Positions 8,941 through 18,265 of a stretch of DNA of 64,000 nt are shown here, piece after piece; position 1 is the stretch's first letter; every line of letters begins with the position of its first letter. The DNA is from Pseudomonas sp. N40(2020) (GTDB lineage: Bacteria > Pseudomonadota > Gammaproteobacteria > Pseudomonadales > Pseudomonadaceae). A program made the translations under genes and the position numbers. Location: the NCBI RefSeq assembly GCF_014472415.1, contig NZ_JACSZV010000018.1:1-64000 (forward strand). The letters are read 5' to 3'. The notes under the pieces were generated by a model. The model worked only from the letters and a program-made list of their open reading frames with translations. It was not told where the DNA came from and made no database searches.

Positions 8941-11274
8941 GTGGACAAAAAAAATCTCTCCCAAACGACGATAGCGAGAAGGTGGGCGGATGGGCCCTCG
9001 GTATGTCTTTTTTCATTATTGATGTCTCAAACCGCTAACGCCGGAACATTGGTGGGCGGCACCCAAACGATTACAAATGGCTCCAACGTGGAGGGCTGGA
9101 CTCTTTCCCAAAACGCCACTTTGAATGTCGATGGAGCTCAAACACTCGGTATCACTGCGTTTCAATCAACGTTGAACGCTGATGGCGCGGAGACTCAACA
9201 GATCTCTGTTAACCAGGGGTCGACAGTCAATCTCGTCAACACTACCGTCGTGGGAGGCAACGCACGCGCGGGTCTTGAACTGGCCAACAGCACTGCGTCT
9301 ATCATTGGCAGTACGATCAGTGGTAATCGGTTAGGTTTGCAGGTGGGGCATTTGGTTGGCTCAACTACGGGGTCGAGTGCCGCGCTATCGGATAGCAATG
9401 TCACTGGTGTAACCGGCGGTGCGCGCGTAACGGCTTTCAGCACGCTTGAGTTAGACAATTCGACGCTGGAGGGCACGGGGGCGGGCAGCAATGGCCTCAC
9501 TTTGCTCAGCGCGACTGCGTCCGCGGTAAACGGCTCACACATTGTCGGCGCGCAAAGCGGCGTGACATTGGGCCTGGAGGGTGCGGAATTAACGGCCAGT
9601 CAATTGCGACTGGATCAATCGAGTGTCGAAGGCAAAAACGGTTCTGCCGTCGTTGTTGACAATGCTGGTAATGCGGTGCCAGTTTCTAGAATTGATGTAC
9701 TCAATGGATCAACACTGACCAGTAGCAATGGAACAATTCTGGACGTGAAGGGCTCGGGCGACGCTGTGTTTAACGTCGAACGGAGTGATCTGACAGGCAA
9801 TCTCCAAGTGTCGGACAACAGCCGCGCAACATTGAGCTTTACCCAGGCTTCGCTCATTGGAGATGTGAGCGCAGATACCGGCAGCACAGCAACTATCTCG
9901 CTTCAGCAAGGTTCGCAACTAAGTGGTGTAATGAGTAATGTTGCCACAGTTGGCATTGATGCCACCTCCAGATGGAACCTGACAGGTAACAGCCAGGTCG
10001 GTGACTTAGTGTTGAGCGGTGGCACGGTGAAACTGGGGGCTGATAACGAGTACTTCCGGTTGAACGTTCATAATCTGTCCGGCAGCGGTTTGTTTGAGAT
10101 GGGAACCAACTTCACGACAAACCAGACAGATTTTCTGAATGTCACCGGTACGGCCACCGGTGACCACCAATTGCTGATTGCCAGCGCCGGCACCGAACCA
10201 GCCAGCGGCGCGCCCATTCAGGTTGTCCACACCGAAAGCGGAGATGCCCGATTTTCGTTGGCCAATGCTGAGGGCCAAGTCGATCTGGGGACATATTCCT
10301 ATGGACTGATACAGGGCGGAACCGGCAACGACTGGTTTCTTGACCCTGAAACTCGCACGATAAGTCCCTCTACACGTGCAGTGACGGCACTGTTCAATAC
10401 TGCTCCCACTGTTTGGTACGGCGAATTGACGTCGTTGCGCAGTCGTATGGGCGAACTTCGATTCAATCCGGACAAGTCAGGTGCGTGGCTCAGAGCTTAT
10501 GGCAACAAGTACAACGTCAACGATGCTTTTGGTGATGGATATCGACAAACCCAGCAAGGTTTTACGCTCGGTGCCGATGCTCCTTTGCATCTGGGTGACG
10601 GGCAATGGCTATTGGGTGTGATGGCTGGCCACAGTTCATCAGATCTGAATCTGCATCGTGGCACCTCCGGCACCATTAAAAGTTACTACGTGGGCACATA
10701 TCTGACGTGGATGGATGACGTAAGTGGCTACTATGTTGACAGCGTGCTTAAACTCAATCGGTTCCAGAACGATGCCAAGGTCGGTATGACTGACGGCAAT
10801 CGATCCAAAGGCGATTACGACAACACGGGCATCGGTGGTTCTGTGGAAGTGGGTCGACATATCAAACTGGAAGAAGGTTATTTCATCGAACCTTTTACTC
10901 AGTGGTCCGCCGTAGGTATTCAAGGTAAAGATTACAAGCTGGACAATGGACTGCAGGCTGAAGGTGATCTCACCCGCTCTTTGCTTGGCAAGATCGGGGT
11001 GACTGCTGGGCGTGATATGCAGTTGAAGGGGGGGACGAAGTTACAACCTTATGTTCGCGGAGCGTTCGTCCATGAGTTTTCATCGAACAACAAAGTCGAG
11101 GTCAATAATAACGTGTTCAACAACAACCTTTCAGGCTCAAGGGCTGAGGTCGGGGCGGGCATCGCGATTAATCTTTCGGAACGCTGGCAGGCGCACGCAG
11201 AAATTGAGTATATGAGTGGTAAAAATATTGAAATGCCAATGGGTGCCACTTTAGGTGTGCAATTAAAATGGTAG
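8941..11274 (+). CDS. Autotransporter (type Va) with pertactin-like passenger
   Basis: This is about 777 residues from a GTG at 8941. That start gives a basic N-terminus, a short hydrophobic stretch (VCLFSLLMSQTANA) and a signal-peptidase site after TANA at about residue 34; a TTG at 8806 would add 45 residues of no recognisable type. The passenger (~35-500) is a beta-helix of short Asn/Thr/Ser-rich repeats (LDNSTLEGTGAGS, IIGSTISGN). It ends in a pertactin-type autochaperone block (LNVHNLSGSGLFEMGTNF to YSYGLIQGG). The C-terminal ~260 residues form an outer-membrane barrel (GAWLRAYGNKYNVND onward) ending LGVQLKW, with the aromatic last residue required for BamA recognition. No protease or lipase motif was seen, so adhesin or surface protein is likely. 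An A8 tract at 8947-8954 lies right at the start. Confidence 0.85.
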   Translation: MDKKNLSQTTIARRWADGPSVCLFSLLMSQTANAGTLVGGTQTITNGSNVEGWTLSQNATLNVDGAQTLGITAFQSTLNADGAETQQISVNQGSTVNLVNTTVVGGNARAGLELANSTASIIGSTISGNRLGLQVGHLVGSTTGSSAALSDSNVTGVTGGARVTAFSTLELDNSTLEGTGAGSNGLTLLSATASAVNGSHIVGAQSGVTLGLEGAELTASQLRLDQSSVEGKNGSAVVVDNAGNAVPVSRIDVLNGSTLTSSNGTILDVKGSGDAVFNVERSDLTGNLQVSDNSRATLSFTQASLIGDVSADTGSTATISLQQGSQLSGVMSNVATVGIDATSRWNLTGNSQVGDLVLSGGTVKLGADNEYFRLNVHNLSGSGLFEMGTNFTTNQTDFLNVTGTATGDHQLLIASAGTEPASGAPIQVVHTESGDARFSLANAEGQVDLGTYSYGLIQGGTGNDWFLDPETRTISPSTRAVTALFNTAPTVWYGELTSLRSRMGELRFNPDKSGAWLRAYGNKYNVNDAFGDGYRQTQQGFTLGADAPLHLGDGQWLLGVMAGHSSSDLNLHRGTSGTIKSYYVGTYLTWMDDVSGYYVDSVLKLNRFQNDAKVGMTDGNRSKGDYDNTGIGGSVEVGRHIKLEEGYFIEPFTQWSAVGIQGKDYKLDNGLQAEGDLTRSLLGKIGVTAGRDMQLKGGTKLQPYVRGAFVHEFSSNNKVEVNNNVFNNNLSGSRAEVGAGIAINLSERWQAHAEIEYMSGKNIEMPMGATLGVQLKW

Positions 11275-11300
11275 TCAACTGTGTCGTGTAATTAGATGTA

Positions 11301-11334
11301 AAAGGGCCTGGGTTAAATACCGAGGCCCTTTTTT
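11301..11334. terminator. Bidirectional rho-independent terminator
   Basis: Stem GGGCCTCGG/CCGAGGCCC-type hairpin (GGGCCTGGG at 11304, CGAGGCCC at 11321) is flanked by A-rich sequence on the left and six T on the right. It can end both the autotransporter (+) and the small gene at 11338-11802 (-). Confidence 0.8.
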
Positions 11335-11337
11335 GCG

Positions 11338-11802
11338 CTATCGAACAAGCGTAGGGCTGGAACGACTGAGTTTCGTATCGAAGTGAGCTGTACACAGGTA
11401 CTGTCCGGAGCCATCAGATTTGTCTATGTCGGCGTTGAATGTACCCCTCAAAGTCATCTCATTAAGATCCAGTGTATATTGGATCGTACCTGCTCTGGCT
11501 TGTTGCAGGGTTGGATTGTTAATATCTGCATAATTGTTGTAGAAAAGCGACACCTCATTATCACCGTCGGTGATTTTGCCGATACTACTGACAATGTCTT
11601 TCGCGAAGGAGATGGTGAATGTCTTTGCACTGTCGTTTCTTCGGTCAGTGGCGATGACAACCCAGATGTCGCCCCGACCTGGGGTTGACGAACTCCTGAG
11701 CTCAGTGAGCGTTGCGACAAAGTTTGTGCCATCTTCCAGGTTAGCGCTGAAGGTTTCCTCAAGAGTCGAGGAGGCGCAAGCATTCAAGGCGGTATTGCTC
11801 AT
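11338..11802 (-). CDS. Hypothetical small beta-rich protein
   Basis: The 154-residue product is not recognised. The start at ATG 11802 (MSNTALNACAS) is supported by GGAGAG seven bases upstream; a start 15 bases earlier would contain that ribosome site. There is no signal peptide. The pattern is beta-rich, ending in ...LRGTFNADID and GQYLCTAHFDTKL. The C-terminal layout resembles that of the hypothetical protein at 24789-25265 (RLEGTLSFTAEY, VSNGQFNLTK), so the two may be distant members of one family. Both have a lux-box-like palindrome about 85-100 bases upstream. Confidence 0.7.
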   Translation of the reverse strand: MSNTALNACASSTLEETFSANLEDGTNFVATLTELRSSSTPGRGDIWVVIATDRRNDSAKTFTISFAKDIVSSIGKITDGDNEVSLFYNNYADINNPTLQQARAGTIQYTLDLNEMTLRGTFNADIDKSDGSGQYLCTAHFDTKLSRSSPTLVR

Positions 11803-11902
11803 GATTAAACTCTCCATATTTGTGACAGGGAAGTCCAGGCCGCATCTTTCGATGTGAGTTGCTTGGATGTTTCATATAAGACCAATGCCCTGCTTTTGTA
11901 AA

Positions 11903-11918
11903 CTGTCAGATATAGCAG
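11903..11918 (-). promoter_or_regulatory. Lux-box-like palindrome (imperfect) upstream of the 154-residue gene
   Basis: On the coding (minus) strand this reads CTGCTA-TATC-TGACAG. The right half TCTGACAGTT is identical to the right half of the box at 25349-25364. A -10-like TTATAT (complement of 11874-11879) lies 23 bases downstream and the start codon at 11802. Confidence 0.45.
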
Positions 11919-12181
11919 CTATACAAGATGTGGAATATGTGTTGGAGGTTTTAGCATCGATGGCTGTCTTGTAGGGCGAGCAAAGCAATTGCACGTAACT
12001 TTATAATCAGATGTACTGACGGTCCCATCGTCATTCATATAAAGGCAACTATTGGATTTAAAGCTTCAGGGTATGGGGATGTTCATTCGTGTATATCAGG
12101 AGCGCTGATACAGCAGCTGTATGTCAGGGGCATCCAGACGGCGCCGGACTTGCGCGGCTGGCGGGTTGGTCGTAGTGACTG
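11919..12181. other. Intergenic stretch, nothing recognised
   Basis: Together with the promoter area this is 379 bases without a gene. It is AT-rich. The only structure I see is a short inverted repeat ATACAGC-A-GCTGTAT at about 12108-12122, downstream of the DUF1345 gene, with no T tract. Confidence 0.4.
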
Positions 12182-12823
12182 TCAACCAAACAAACCCGCC
12201 GCGATGTTGATTGAAAATCCCAGAATCGCCGTGTTGAACACAAACCCGATTAACGATTGCGCCAGCACGATTTTGCGCATGTCCCGCGACGCCACGCCGA
12301 CATCGGCAGTCTGCACCGCCACCCCGATGGTGAACGAGAAGTATAGAAAGTCCCAATAGTTGGGCGTTGTCAGGCCCTCGGCAAAGCGCAATGCCGGTTC
12401 CTTGCCGTCCCAGGTGTAATACAACCTTGCGTAATGCACGCAGAAAATCACCCCGATCAGCAACCATGAGCCGATGACGGTCAATGCGGTGAAACCGTAG
12501 TGCATGAGCTTGCGGGTGGTTTCCAGATCCTTGCTGCCGGCCAGTTCGAAGGTGATGGTCGCCAGACTGGCCAGCGCGGCAATGCACACCACAAACAGTA
12601 CCAGCCCGGCGTTTTCGTCTTCGACTTCGGCGATGCGTTTGACGTCCGGTGCCTTGGCGCTAACGGTCAGCCAGAACATCAGTATCAGGTAAGTCCAGAC
12701 GCCCGCGTTCCAGCCGATGAGGATTTTGCTGACGATCGAGTCGGCGGGGGCCACAAGACCCGTGGCGAGGCCAAGCAGGGCGGCGGCAGAGAGGCGAGGG
12801 TGGGTGCGGGCGAGGAAGCGCAT
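12182..12823 (-). CDS. DUF1345 integral membrane protein
   Basis: This 213-residue inner-membrane protein has about five hydrophobic segments ([74 protein letters not shown]). It carries the DUF1345 core [11 protein letters not shown] followed by [23 protein letters not shown]. That second part resembles the pore region of ion-channel-like proteins and is the family hallmark. Function is unknown. It is a stand-alone gene. Confidence 0.85.
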   Translation of the reverse strand: MRFLARTHPRLSAAALLGLATGLVAPADSIVSKILIGWNAGVWTYLILMFWLTVSAKAPDVKRIAEVEDENAGLVLFVVCIAALASLATITFELAGSKDLETTRKLMHYGFTALTVIGSWLLIGVIFCVHYARLYYTWDGKEPALRFAEGLTTPNYWDFLYFSFTIGVAVQTADVGVASRDMRKIVLAQSLIGFVFNTAILGFSINIAAGLFG

Positions 12824-12879
12824 GGTGGCTCACATCAGTGATCGATCCCTGCACCATAGCGCACGCAACCCTGATTTTG

Positions 12880-12989
12880 TAGGAGCTGCCGCAGGCTGCG
12901 ATCTTTTGGCCCTGGGACGCAGAGCATCCCCAGCGGCATTCCCACGCAGAGCGTGGGAACGATCAGATCGCAACCTGCGGCAGCTCATA
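12880..12989. repeat. REP-like inverted repeats
   Basis: TAGGAGCTGCCGCAGGCTGC at 12880 is matched in inverse orientation by GATCGCAACCTGCGGCAGCT at about 12966-12985. Between them is a second palindrome, TTCCCACGCAGAGCGTGGGAA (about 12940-12960), another common Pseudomonas extragenic repeat. Both lie in the gap between the RND permease and the DUF1345 gene. Confidence 0.7.
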
Positions 12990-12994
12990 CAGAG

Positions 12995-15900
12995 TCAGTG
13001 GGGTTTGGTGAATCTTTGTACGAGCTTCATGACGACGACGAAGAACACCGGGACGAAGATCACCGCCAAGGTTGCCGTGATCATCCCGCCGATCACCCCG
13101 GTGCCGATGGCTTGCTGGCTCGCTGAGCTGGCGCCGGTGGCGATGGCCAACGGCACCACGCCGAGGATGAACGCCAGCGAGGTCATTACGATCGGGCGCA
13201 GACGCAGGCGTGCGGCCTGCAATGTCGCGTCGATCAAGTCGTGGCCTTCGTCGTACAGGCTCTTGGCGAACTCGATGATCAGGATCGCGTTCTTCGCCGA
13301 CAGGCCGATGATGGTGATAAGGCCGACCTTGAAGAACACGTCGTTGGGCATCCCGCGCAGCGTCACCGCCAGCACCGCACCAAGCACGCCAAGTGGCACC
13401 ACCAGCAGCACCGAGGTCGGAATCGACCAGCTCTCATACAACGCCGCCAGGCACAGGAACACGATCAGCAGCGACAGCCCGAGCAGAATCGGTGCCTGAC
13501 TACCGGACAAGCGCTCCTGCAACGACAGGCCCGTCCATTCCTGCCCCAGACCTTTTGGCCCTTGCGCAACAAGTCGTTCCACTTCGGCCATGGCTTCGCC
13601 CGTGCTGTGACCGGGCGACGGTTCGCCGGAAATCGCAATCGCCGGATAGCCGTTATACCGAGTCAGTTGCGCCGGGCCTTGAATCCAGTTGGCCTGGACG
13701 AATGCCGACAGCGGCACCATTTTTCCGGCGTTATTGCGCACGTGCATTTTCAGCAAGTCATCGACCTGACTGCGTTGATCGCCTTCAGCCTGCACCACAA
13801 CCCGCTGCATGCGCCCCTGATTGGGGAAGTCGTTGATGTACGCCGAACCCACAGCGGTGGACAGCACATTGCCGATGTCGGCGAACGACACGCCCAAGGC
13901 ATTGGCCTGCTTGCGGTCCACCTCCAGTTGCACCTGCGGTGCTTCGGCCAGCGCGCTTTCACGAACGTTCATCAGCACCGGGCTTTTCTCGGCGGCTGCC
14001 AGCAACTCGGTACGGGCCTGCATCAGTGTTGCGTGGCCGAGTCCGCCGCGATCCTGCAAACGGAATTCGAAACCGCTGGACGTACCGAGGCCGTCCACGG
14101 GGGGCGGCAGCACGGAAAACGCCATGGCGTCCTTGATCTGGCTCAAGGCGATGTTGGCGCGGTCGGCAATCGAGCTGGCCGAGTCGTCGCTACCGCGTTG
14201 CGACCAATCCTTCAGCGTGGAGAACGCCAATGCCGCGTTCTGTCCGCTACCGGAGAAGCTGAAACCCAGAATCACCACACTGTCACTGATGCCTGGCTCG
14301 CCAGCGTTATGTGCTTCAAGCTGTTCGGCGACCTGCACCGTTCGGTTCTTGGTGGCGCCGGGCGGCAATTGAATGTCGGTGATGGTGTAGCCCTGATCTT
14401 CCACCGGCAGGAACGAGGAGGGCAGACGGATGAAGCAAATACCGAGGCCAACCAGCAACACGACGTAGATCAGCAGATACCGCCCGGTACGTTTCAGCGC
14501 ATAACCGACCCAACCCTGATAGCGGTGGGTCAATTGCTCGAAGCGGCGGTTGAACCAGCCGAAGAAGCCGCTCTTCTCATGATGCTCGCCTTTGGCAATT
14601 GGCTTGAGCAGCGTTGCGCACAGCGCCGGGGTCAAAGTCAGGGCGAGGAACGCCGAAAACAGAATCGACGTTGCCATCGACAACGAGAACTGCTGGTAAA
14701 TGACCCCGACCGAACCCTGCATGAACGCCATCGGTATGAACACCGCCACCAGCACCAGGGTGATGCCGATGATGGCGCCGGTAATCTGCGTCATCGCCTT
14801 TCGGGTCGCTTCCTTGGGCGACAAGCCCTCGGTGGCCATGATCCTTTCGACGTTCTCCACCACGACAATGGCGTCGTCCACCAGAATGCCAATGGCGAGC
14901 ACCATGCCGAACATGGTCAGCACGTTGATAGAGAATCCCAGCGCCAGCATGGTCGCGAACGTGCCCATCAGCGCCACCGGCACCACCAGTGTCGGGATCA
15001 GTGTGTAACGCACGTTTTGCAGGAACAGGTACATCACCGCAAACACCAGCAACATCGCTTCGCCGAGGGTATAGACCACCTTGGTGATCGAGACCTTCAC
15101 GAATGGCGAGGTGTCGTAGGGGATCTTGTATTCCACGCCGGCCGGAAAGTAACGCGCCAGCTCATCCATCTTCGCCCGCACCAGCGTCGCGGTGTTCAGT
15201 GCGTTGGCCCCCGGCGACAACTGCACGCCAACGGCGGTGGACGGCTTGCCATTCAGGCGAGTGCCGAATTGATATTCCTGACTGCCGATCTCGACCCGCG
15301 CCACATCTCCAATACGAACGGTGGAACCGTCCCGGTTGGCCTTGAGCACAATGTCGGCGAATTCCTGCGGCGTCGACAATTGGCCTTTGACCAGAATCGT
15401 CGCGGTGATTTCCTGCGTCGACGGCGCAGGCAGATCGCCGATGCTGCCCGCCGACACCTGGGCGTTCTGCGCGACGATGGCGGCGTTGACGTCTGCCGGG
15501 GTCAGGTTGAAACCGATGAGCTTCTGCGGATCGATCCAGATGCGCATGGCCCGTTCGGCACCATACAACTGCGCTTTGCCAACACCCTCCAGGCGCTTGA
15601 TTTCGTTCATCACGTTGCGCGCCAGATAATCGCTGAGCGCTACGTCATCGAGCTTGCCGTCGCTGGACGTCAGGGTGATCAGCAACAGGAAACCGGAGGA
15701 GACTTTCTCCACCTGCAAACCTTGCTGGTTCACCGCTTGCGGCAAGCGCGATTCGACCACCTTGAGGCGGTTTTGTACGTCGACCTGCGCCAGTTCCGGG
15801 TTGGTTCCCGGTTGGAAAGTTGCCTTGATCGTGGCGCTTCCCAGGCTGCTTTGCGATTCGAAGTACAACAGGTGATCGGCGCCGTTGAGTTCTTCCTCGA

Positions 15901-16093
15901 TCAGGCTGACCACGCTTTCATCGACGGTCTGCGCCGACGCGCCGGGGTACACGGCGTAGATTTCGATCTGTGGCGGTGCGACGTCGGGGTATTGCGCCAC
16001 TGGCAATTGTGGGATGGCCAGCGCACCGGCCAACAGGATGAACAGTGCGACTACCCAGGCAAACACCGGGCGGTCGATAAAGAACTGCGGCAT
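12995..16093 (-). CDS. RND multidrug efflux permease (HAE-1 family)
   Basis: This 1032-residue inner-membrane permease of the AcrB/MexB type drives drug export by proton antiport and would work with the adjacent adaptor and an outer-membrane channel. The N-terminus MPQFFIDRPVFAWVVALFI and QLPVAQYPDVAPPQI are classic, TM4 carries the conserved pair of Asp (GILVDDAIVVVEN), and TM10 carries the Lys in LSAKNAILIIEFAK. Length matches the family. The gene starts 15 bases after the adaptor on the same strand. Substrate cannot be told from sequence; among characterised pumps it is most like MexB/TtgB/EmhB and MexY types. No outer-membrane factor gene follows, so TolC/OprM from elsewhere is probably used. 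Confidence 0.93.
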   Translation of the reverse strand: MPQFFIDRPVFAWVVALFILLAGALAIPQLPVAQYPDVAPPQIEIYAVYPGASAQTVDESVVSLIEEELNGADHLLYFESQSSLGSATIKATFQPGTNPELAQVDVQNRLKVVESRLPQAVNQQGLQVEKVSSGFLLLITLTSSDGKLDDVALSDYLARNVMNEIKRLEGVGKAQLYGAERAMRIWIDPQKLIGFNLTPADVNAAIVAQNAQVSAGSIGDLPAPSTQEITATILVKGQLSTPQEFADIVLKANRDGSTVRIGDVARVEIGSQEYQFGTRLNGKPSTAVGVQLSPGANALNTATLVRAKMDELARYFPAGVEYKIPYDTSPFVKVSITKVVYTLGEAMLLVFAVMYLFLQNVRYTLIPTLVVPVALMGTFATMLALGFSINVLTMFGMVLAIGILVDDAIVVVENVERIMATEGLSPKEATRKAMTQITGAIIGITLVLVAVFIPMAFMQGSVGVIYQQFSLSMATSILFSAFLALTLTPALCATLLKPIAKGEHHEKSGFFGWFNRRFEQLTHRYQGWVGYALKRTGRYLLIYVVLLVGLGICFIRLPSSFLPVEDQGYTITDIQLPPGATKNRTVQVAEQLEAHNAGEPGISDSVVILGFSFSGSGQNAALAFSTLKDWSQRGSDDSASSIADRANIALSQIKDAMAFSVLPPPVDGLGTSSGFEFRLQDRGGLGHATLMQARTELLAAAEKSPVLMNVRESALAEAPQVQLEVDRKQANALGVSFADIGNVLSTAVGSAYINDFPNQGRMQRVVVQAEGDQRSQVDDLLKMHVRNNAGKMVPLSAFVQANWIQGPAQLTRYNGYPAIAISGEPSPGHSTGEAMAEVERLVAQGPKGLGQEWTGLSLQERLSGSQAPILLGLSLLIVFLCLAALYESWSIPTSVLLVVPLGVLGAVLAVTLRGMPNDVFFKVGLITIIGLSAKNAILIIEFAKSLYDEGHDLIDATLQAARLRLRPIVMTSLAFILGVVPLAIATGASSASQQAIGTGVIGGMITATLAVIFVPVFFVVVMKLVQRFTKPH

Positions 16094-16108
16094 ATAAAAG
16101 CGTCCTGC

Positions 16109-17266
16109 TTACTGACCAGAGGTCTGGGCAAGTGGAAGAGGGGTCTCGTCGATCTGTACTTTCTCGCCGGGGCGAGCGTGCTGCAGGCCTTCGATGACAA
16201 TGCGGTCGCCGGGTTTGAGGCCGCCAGTGACGATCCACCGATTGTTCTGCACCGCGCCCAGTTGCACCGGTTGCTCGGCCACGCGCATCTGTTCGTCGAC
16301 AGTCAACACGTTCGCCACTCCGGCACTGTCTCGCTGCACGGCGCGTTGCGGGACGGTGATGCCGTTCTGAATAGTTGCCTGTTCCAGGCGGACGCGGATG
16401 AAGCTGCCGGGCAACAGGTCGAGATCGGGATTGGGGAACTCGCTGCGCAGAATGATCTGACCGGTGCCCGGGTCGACAGTGATGTCGCTGAACAAAAGTT
16501 TGCCCGGCAGCGGATACAGACTGCCGTCGTCCTGAATCAGCGTGGCCTTGACCTGATCCTGCCCGACTTCCTGCAATTGCCCGGAACGGAATGCGCGGCG
16601 CAATTCGTTGAGTTCGCGGGTCGACTGGGTGAGGTCGGCATAAATCGGGTTGAGTTGCTGAATCAGCGCTAACGGCGTGGTTTCGTTCTGGCCGACCAGT
16701 GCGCCTTCGGTGACTAGCGCACGGCCAATACGCCCTGAAATCGGTGCGGTGACGGTGGCATAACCCAGGTTCAGCTTCGCCCGTTCCACCGCGGCTTTGC
16801 TGGCGGCGACATCGGCGGCCGTTTGCCGTGCATTGGCGCGGGCGTTGTCGTAGTCCTGGGCGCTGATGGCCTTGTCGTCGATCAACTGGGCGTAGCGCTG
16901 CTCTTGCAACTTCGCCTGAAAGGCATTGGCCTCGGCCTTGCGCAAGGCGGCATCGGCGCTGTCCAGATCAGCCTTGAACGGTGCCGGATCGATGCGGAAC
17001 AGCACGTCGCCCTTTTTCACGTCGCTGCCTTCGCGGTAGGTGCGTTGCAGCACCACGCCGGGCACCCGGGCACGCACTTCGGCAATGCGCGGCGCGGCGA
17101 TGCGGCCGCTGAGTTCGCTGCTGATCGACAGGGGGCGGGCTTCGATGGTCTCCGTGCGCACGGTGGCTGGCGGCGCCTGCTCTTCGGCGTTCGAAGACGA
17201 GTCACAGGCGCTCAGCGTCAGCGCCATGGCGATCAGGCCGAGCCCGGCCAGCAGTTTATTCGACAT
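16109..17266 (-). CDS. RND efflux periplasmic adaptor (membrane fusion protein)
   Basis: This 385-residue lipoprotein adaptor starts MSNKLLAGLGLIAMALTLSACDSS, with lipobox LSAC and Cys21, so the mature protein is probably lipid-anchored on the periplasmic side. Family blocks are present: the lipoyl half-motif RVPGVVLQRTYREGSDVKKGDVLF, a helical hairpin about residues 95-160 (DYDNARANARQTAADV), TVTAPISGRIGRALVTEGALV, and the beta-barrel block LLPGSFIRVRL. It lies first in the two-gene operon. The start at 17266 has a GGGGGTGG ribosome site. Confidence 0.92.
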   Translation of the reverse strand: MSNKLLAGLGLIAMALTLSACDSSSNAEEQAPPATVRTETIEARPLSISSELSGRIAAPRIAEVRARVPGVVLQRTYREGSDVKKGDVLFRIDPAPFKADLDSADAALRKAEANAFQAKLQEQRYAQLIDDKAISAQDYDNARANARQTAADVAASKAAVERAKLNLGYATVTAPISGRIGRALVTEGALVGQNETTPLALIQQLNPIYADLTQSTRELNELRRAFRSGQLQEVGQDQVKATLIQDDGSLYPLPGKLLFSDITVDPGTGQIILRSEFPNPDLDLLPGSFIRVRLEQATIQNGITVPQRAVQRDSAGVANVLTVDEQMRVAEQPVQLGAVQNNRWIVTGGLKPGDRIVIEGLQHARPGEKVQIDETPLPLAQTSGQ

Positions 17267-17426
17267 TTACCACCCCCAATATTGATGCCCGCATCCTACG
17301 GGCAGTTGCCGAGAGTAGCGGTGAAGCTTTGTAGGCGCTGTGTGAAATTGTGTAAGGGTTTTACTCAGGAGTGGGTGAGGGCGTATATCCTTTAGCCCTT
17401 GAAATTTATTGCGACAGTTCAATAGC

Positions 17427-17520
17427 TATCGCGAGCAGGCTCACTCCTACAGTGTTTGTGGCGGTCACAAAATTTGTGGCTGACATAGAACCAATGTAGG
17501 AGTGAGCCTGCTCGCGATGA
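17427..17520. repeat. REP pair (REPIN-like)
   Basis: TATCGCGAGCAGGCTCACTC (17427-17446) and its inverse GAGTGAGCCTGCTCGCGATG (about 17500-17519) are separated by about 45 bases. They lie between the divergently transcribed efflux operon and the two-component system, close to both promoters. Confidence 0.85.
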
Positions 17521-17559
17521 GGCCCGACCAGTCGCCACAGCACTTTTTCTGGAACACCC

Positions 17560-18261
17560 ATGCCCAACATCCTCCTGGTCGAAGACGACACCGCCCTCGC
17601 CGAACTGATTTCCAGCTACCTGGAGCGCAACGGCTATTCCGTCAGCGTGATCGGCCGTGGCGACCATGTGCGTGAACGGGCGCGGGTCAATCCGCCGGAT
17701 CTGGTGATCCTCGACCTGATGTTGCCGGGGCTTGATGGCCTGCAAGTCTGCCGTTTGCTGCGTGCCGACTCGGCGACGCTGCCGATCCTGATGCTCACCG
17801 CTCGCGATGACAGCCACGATCAGGTGCTGGGCCTGGAAATGGGCGCTGACGATTACGTCACCAAACCCTGCGAACCGCGCGTGTTGCTTGCACGGGTGCG
17901 TACTTTGCTTCGCCGCAGCAGCCTGGGCGAACCGTTGACGGTCAACGACCGCATCGTCATGGGCAACCTTTGCATCGATTTGTCCGAACGCACCGTGAGC
18001 TGGCGCGATCAGCCGGTCGAGTTGTCCAGCGGCGAGTACAACTTGCTGGTGGTATTGGCGCGACACGCCGGCGAAGTGCTCAGCCGCGACCAGATTCTGC
18101 AACGCCTGCGCGGCATCGAATTCAACGGCACTGATCGTTCGGTGGATGTGGCGATTTCCAAGCTGCGGCGCAAGTTCGATGACCATGCCGGCGAGGCGCG
18201 CAAGATCAAGACGGTGTGGGGCAAGGGTTATCTGTTCAGCCGTTCCGAATGGGAATGCTGA
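17560..18261 (+). CDS. OmpR-family response regulator
   Basis: This 233-residue two-component response regulator has a receiver domain (residues 1-115) with acidic pocket EDD at 8-10, phospho-acceptor Asp in LVILDLMLPG (about residue 53) and the conserved Lys in DDYVTKPCEP (about 104). The C-terminal winged helix (about 140-230) ends RSVDVAISKLRRKF...VWGKGYLF. It is followed 4 bases later by its kinase. Divergent neighbourhood with the RND pump suggests, but does not prove, control of the pump. The overall type resembles RstA. Confidence 0.92.
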   Translation: MPNILLVEDDTALAELISSYLERNGYSVSVIGRGDHVRERARVNPPDLVILDLMLPGLDGLQVCRLLRADSATLPILMLTARDDSHDQVLGLEMGADDYVTKPCEPRVLLARVRTLLRRSSLGEPLTVNDRIVMGNLCIDLSERTVSWRDQPVELSSGEYNLLVVLARHAGEVLSRDQILQRLRGIEFNGTDRSVDVAISKLRRKFDDHAGEARKIKTVWGKGYLFSRSEWEC

Positions 18262-18265
18262 TCTG

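Noticed and set aside
13241-16672. A 1143-codon open frame on the plus strand opposite the RND permease and adaptor
   Set aside because: It is His/Arg/Gln-rich with no domain, and mirrors high-GC codon bias of the real minus-strand genes, which have all family motifs.
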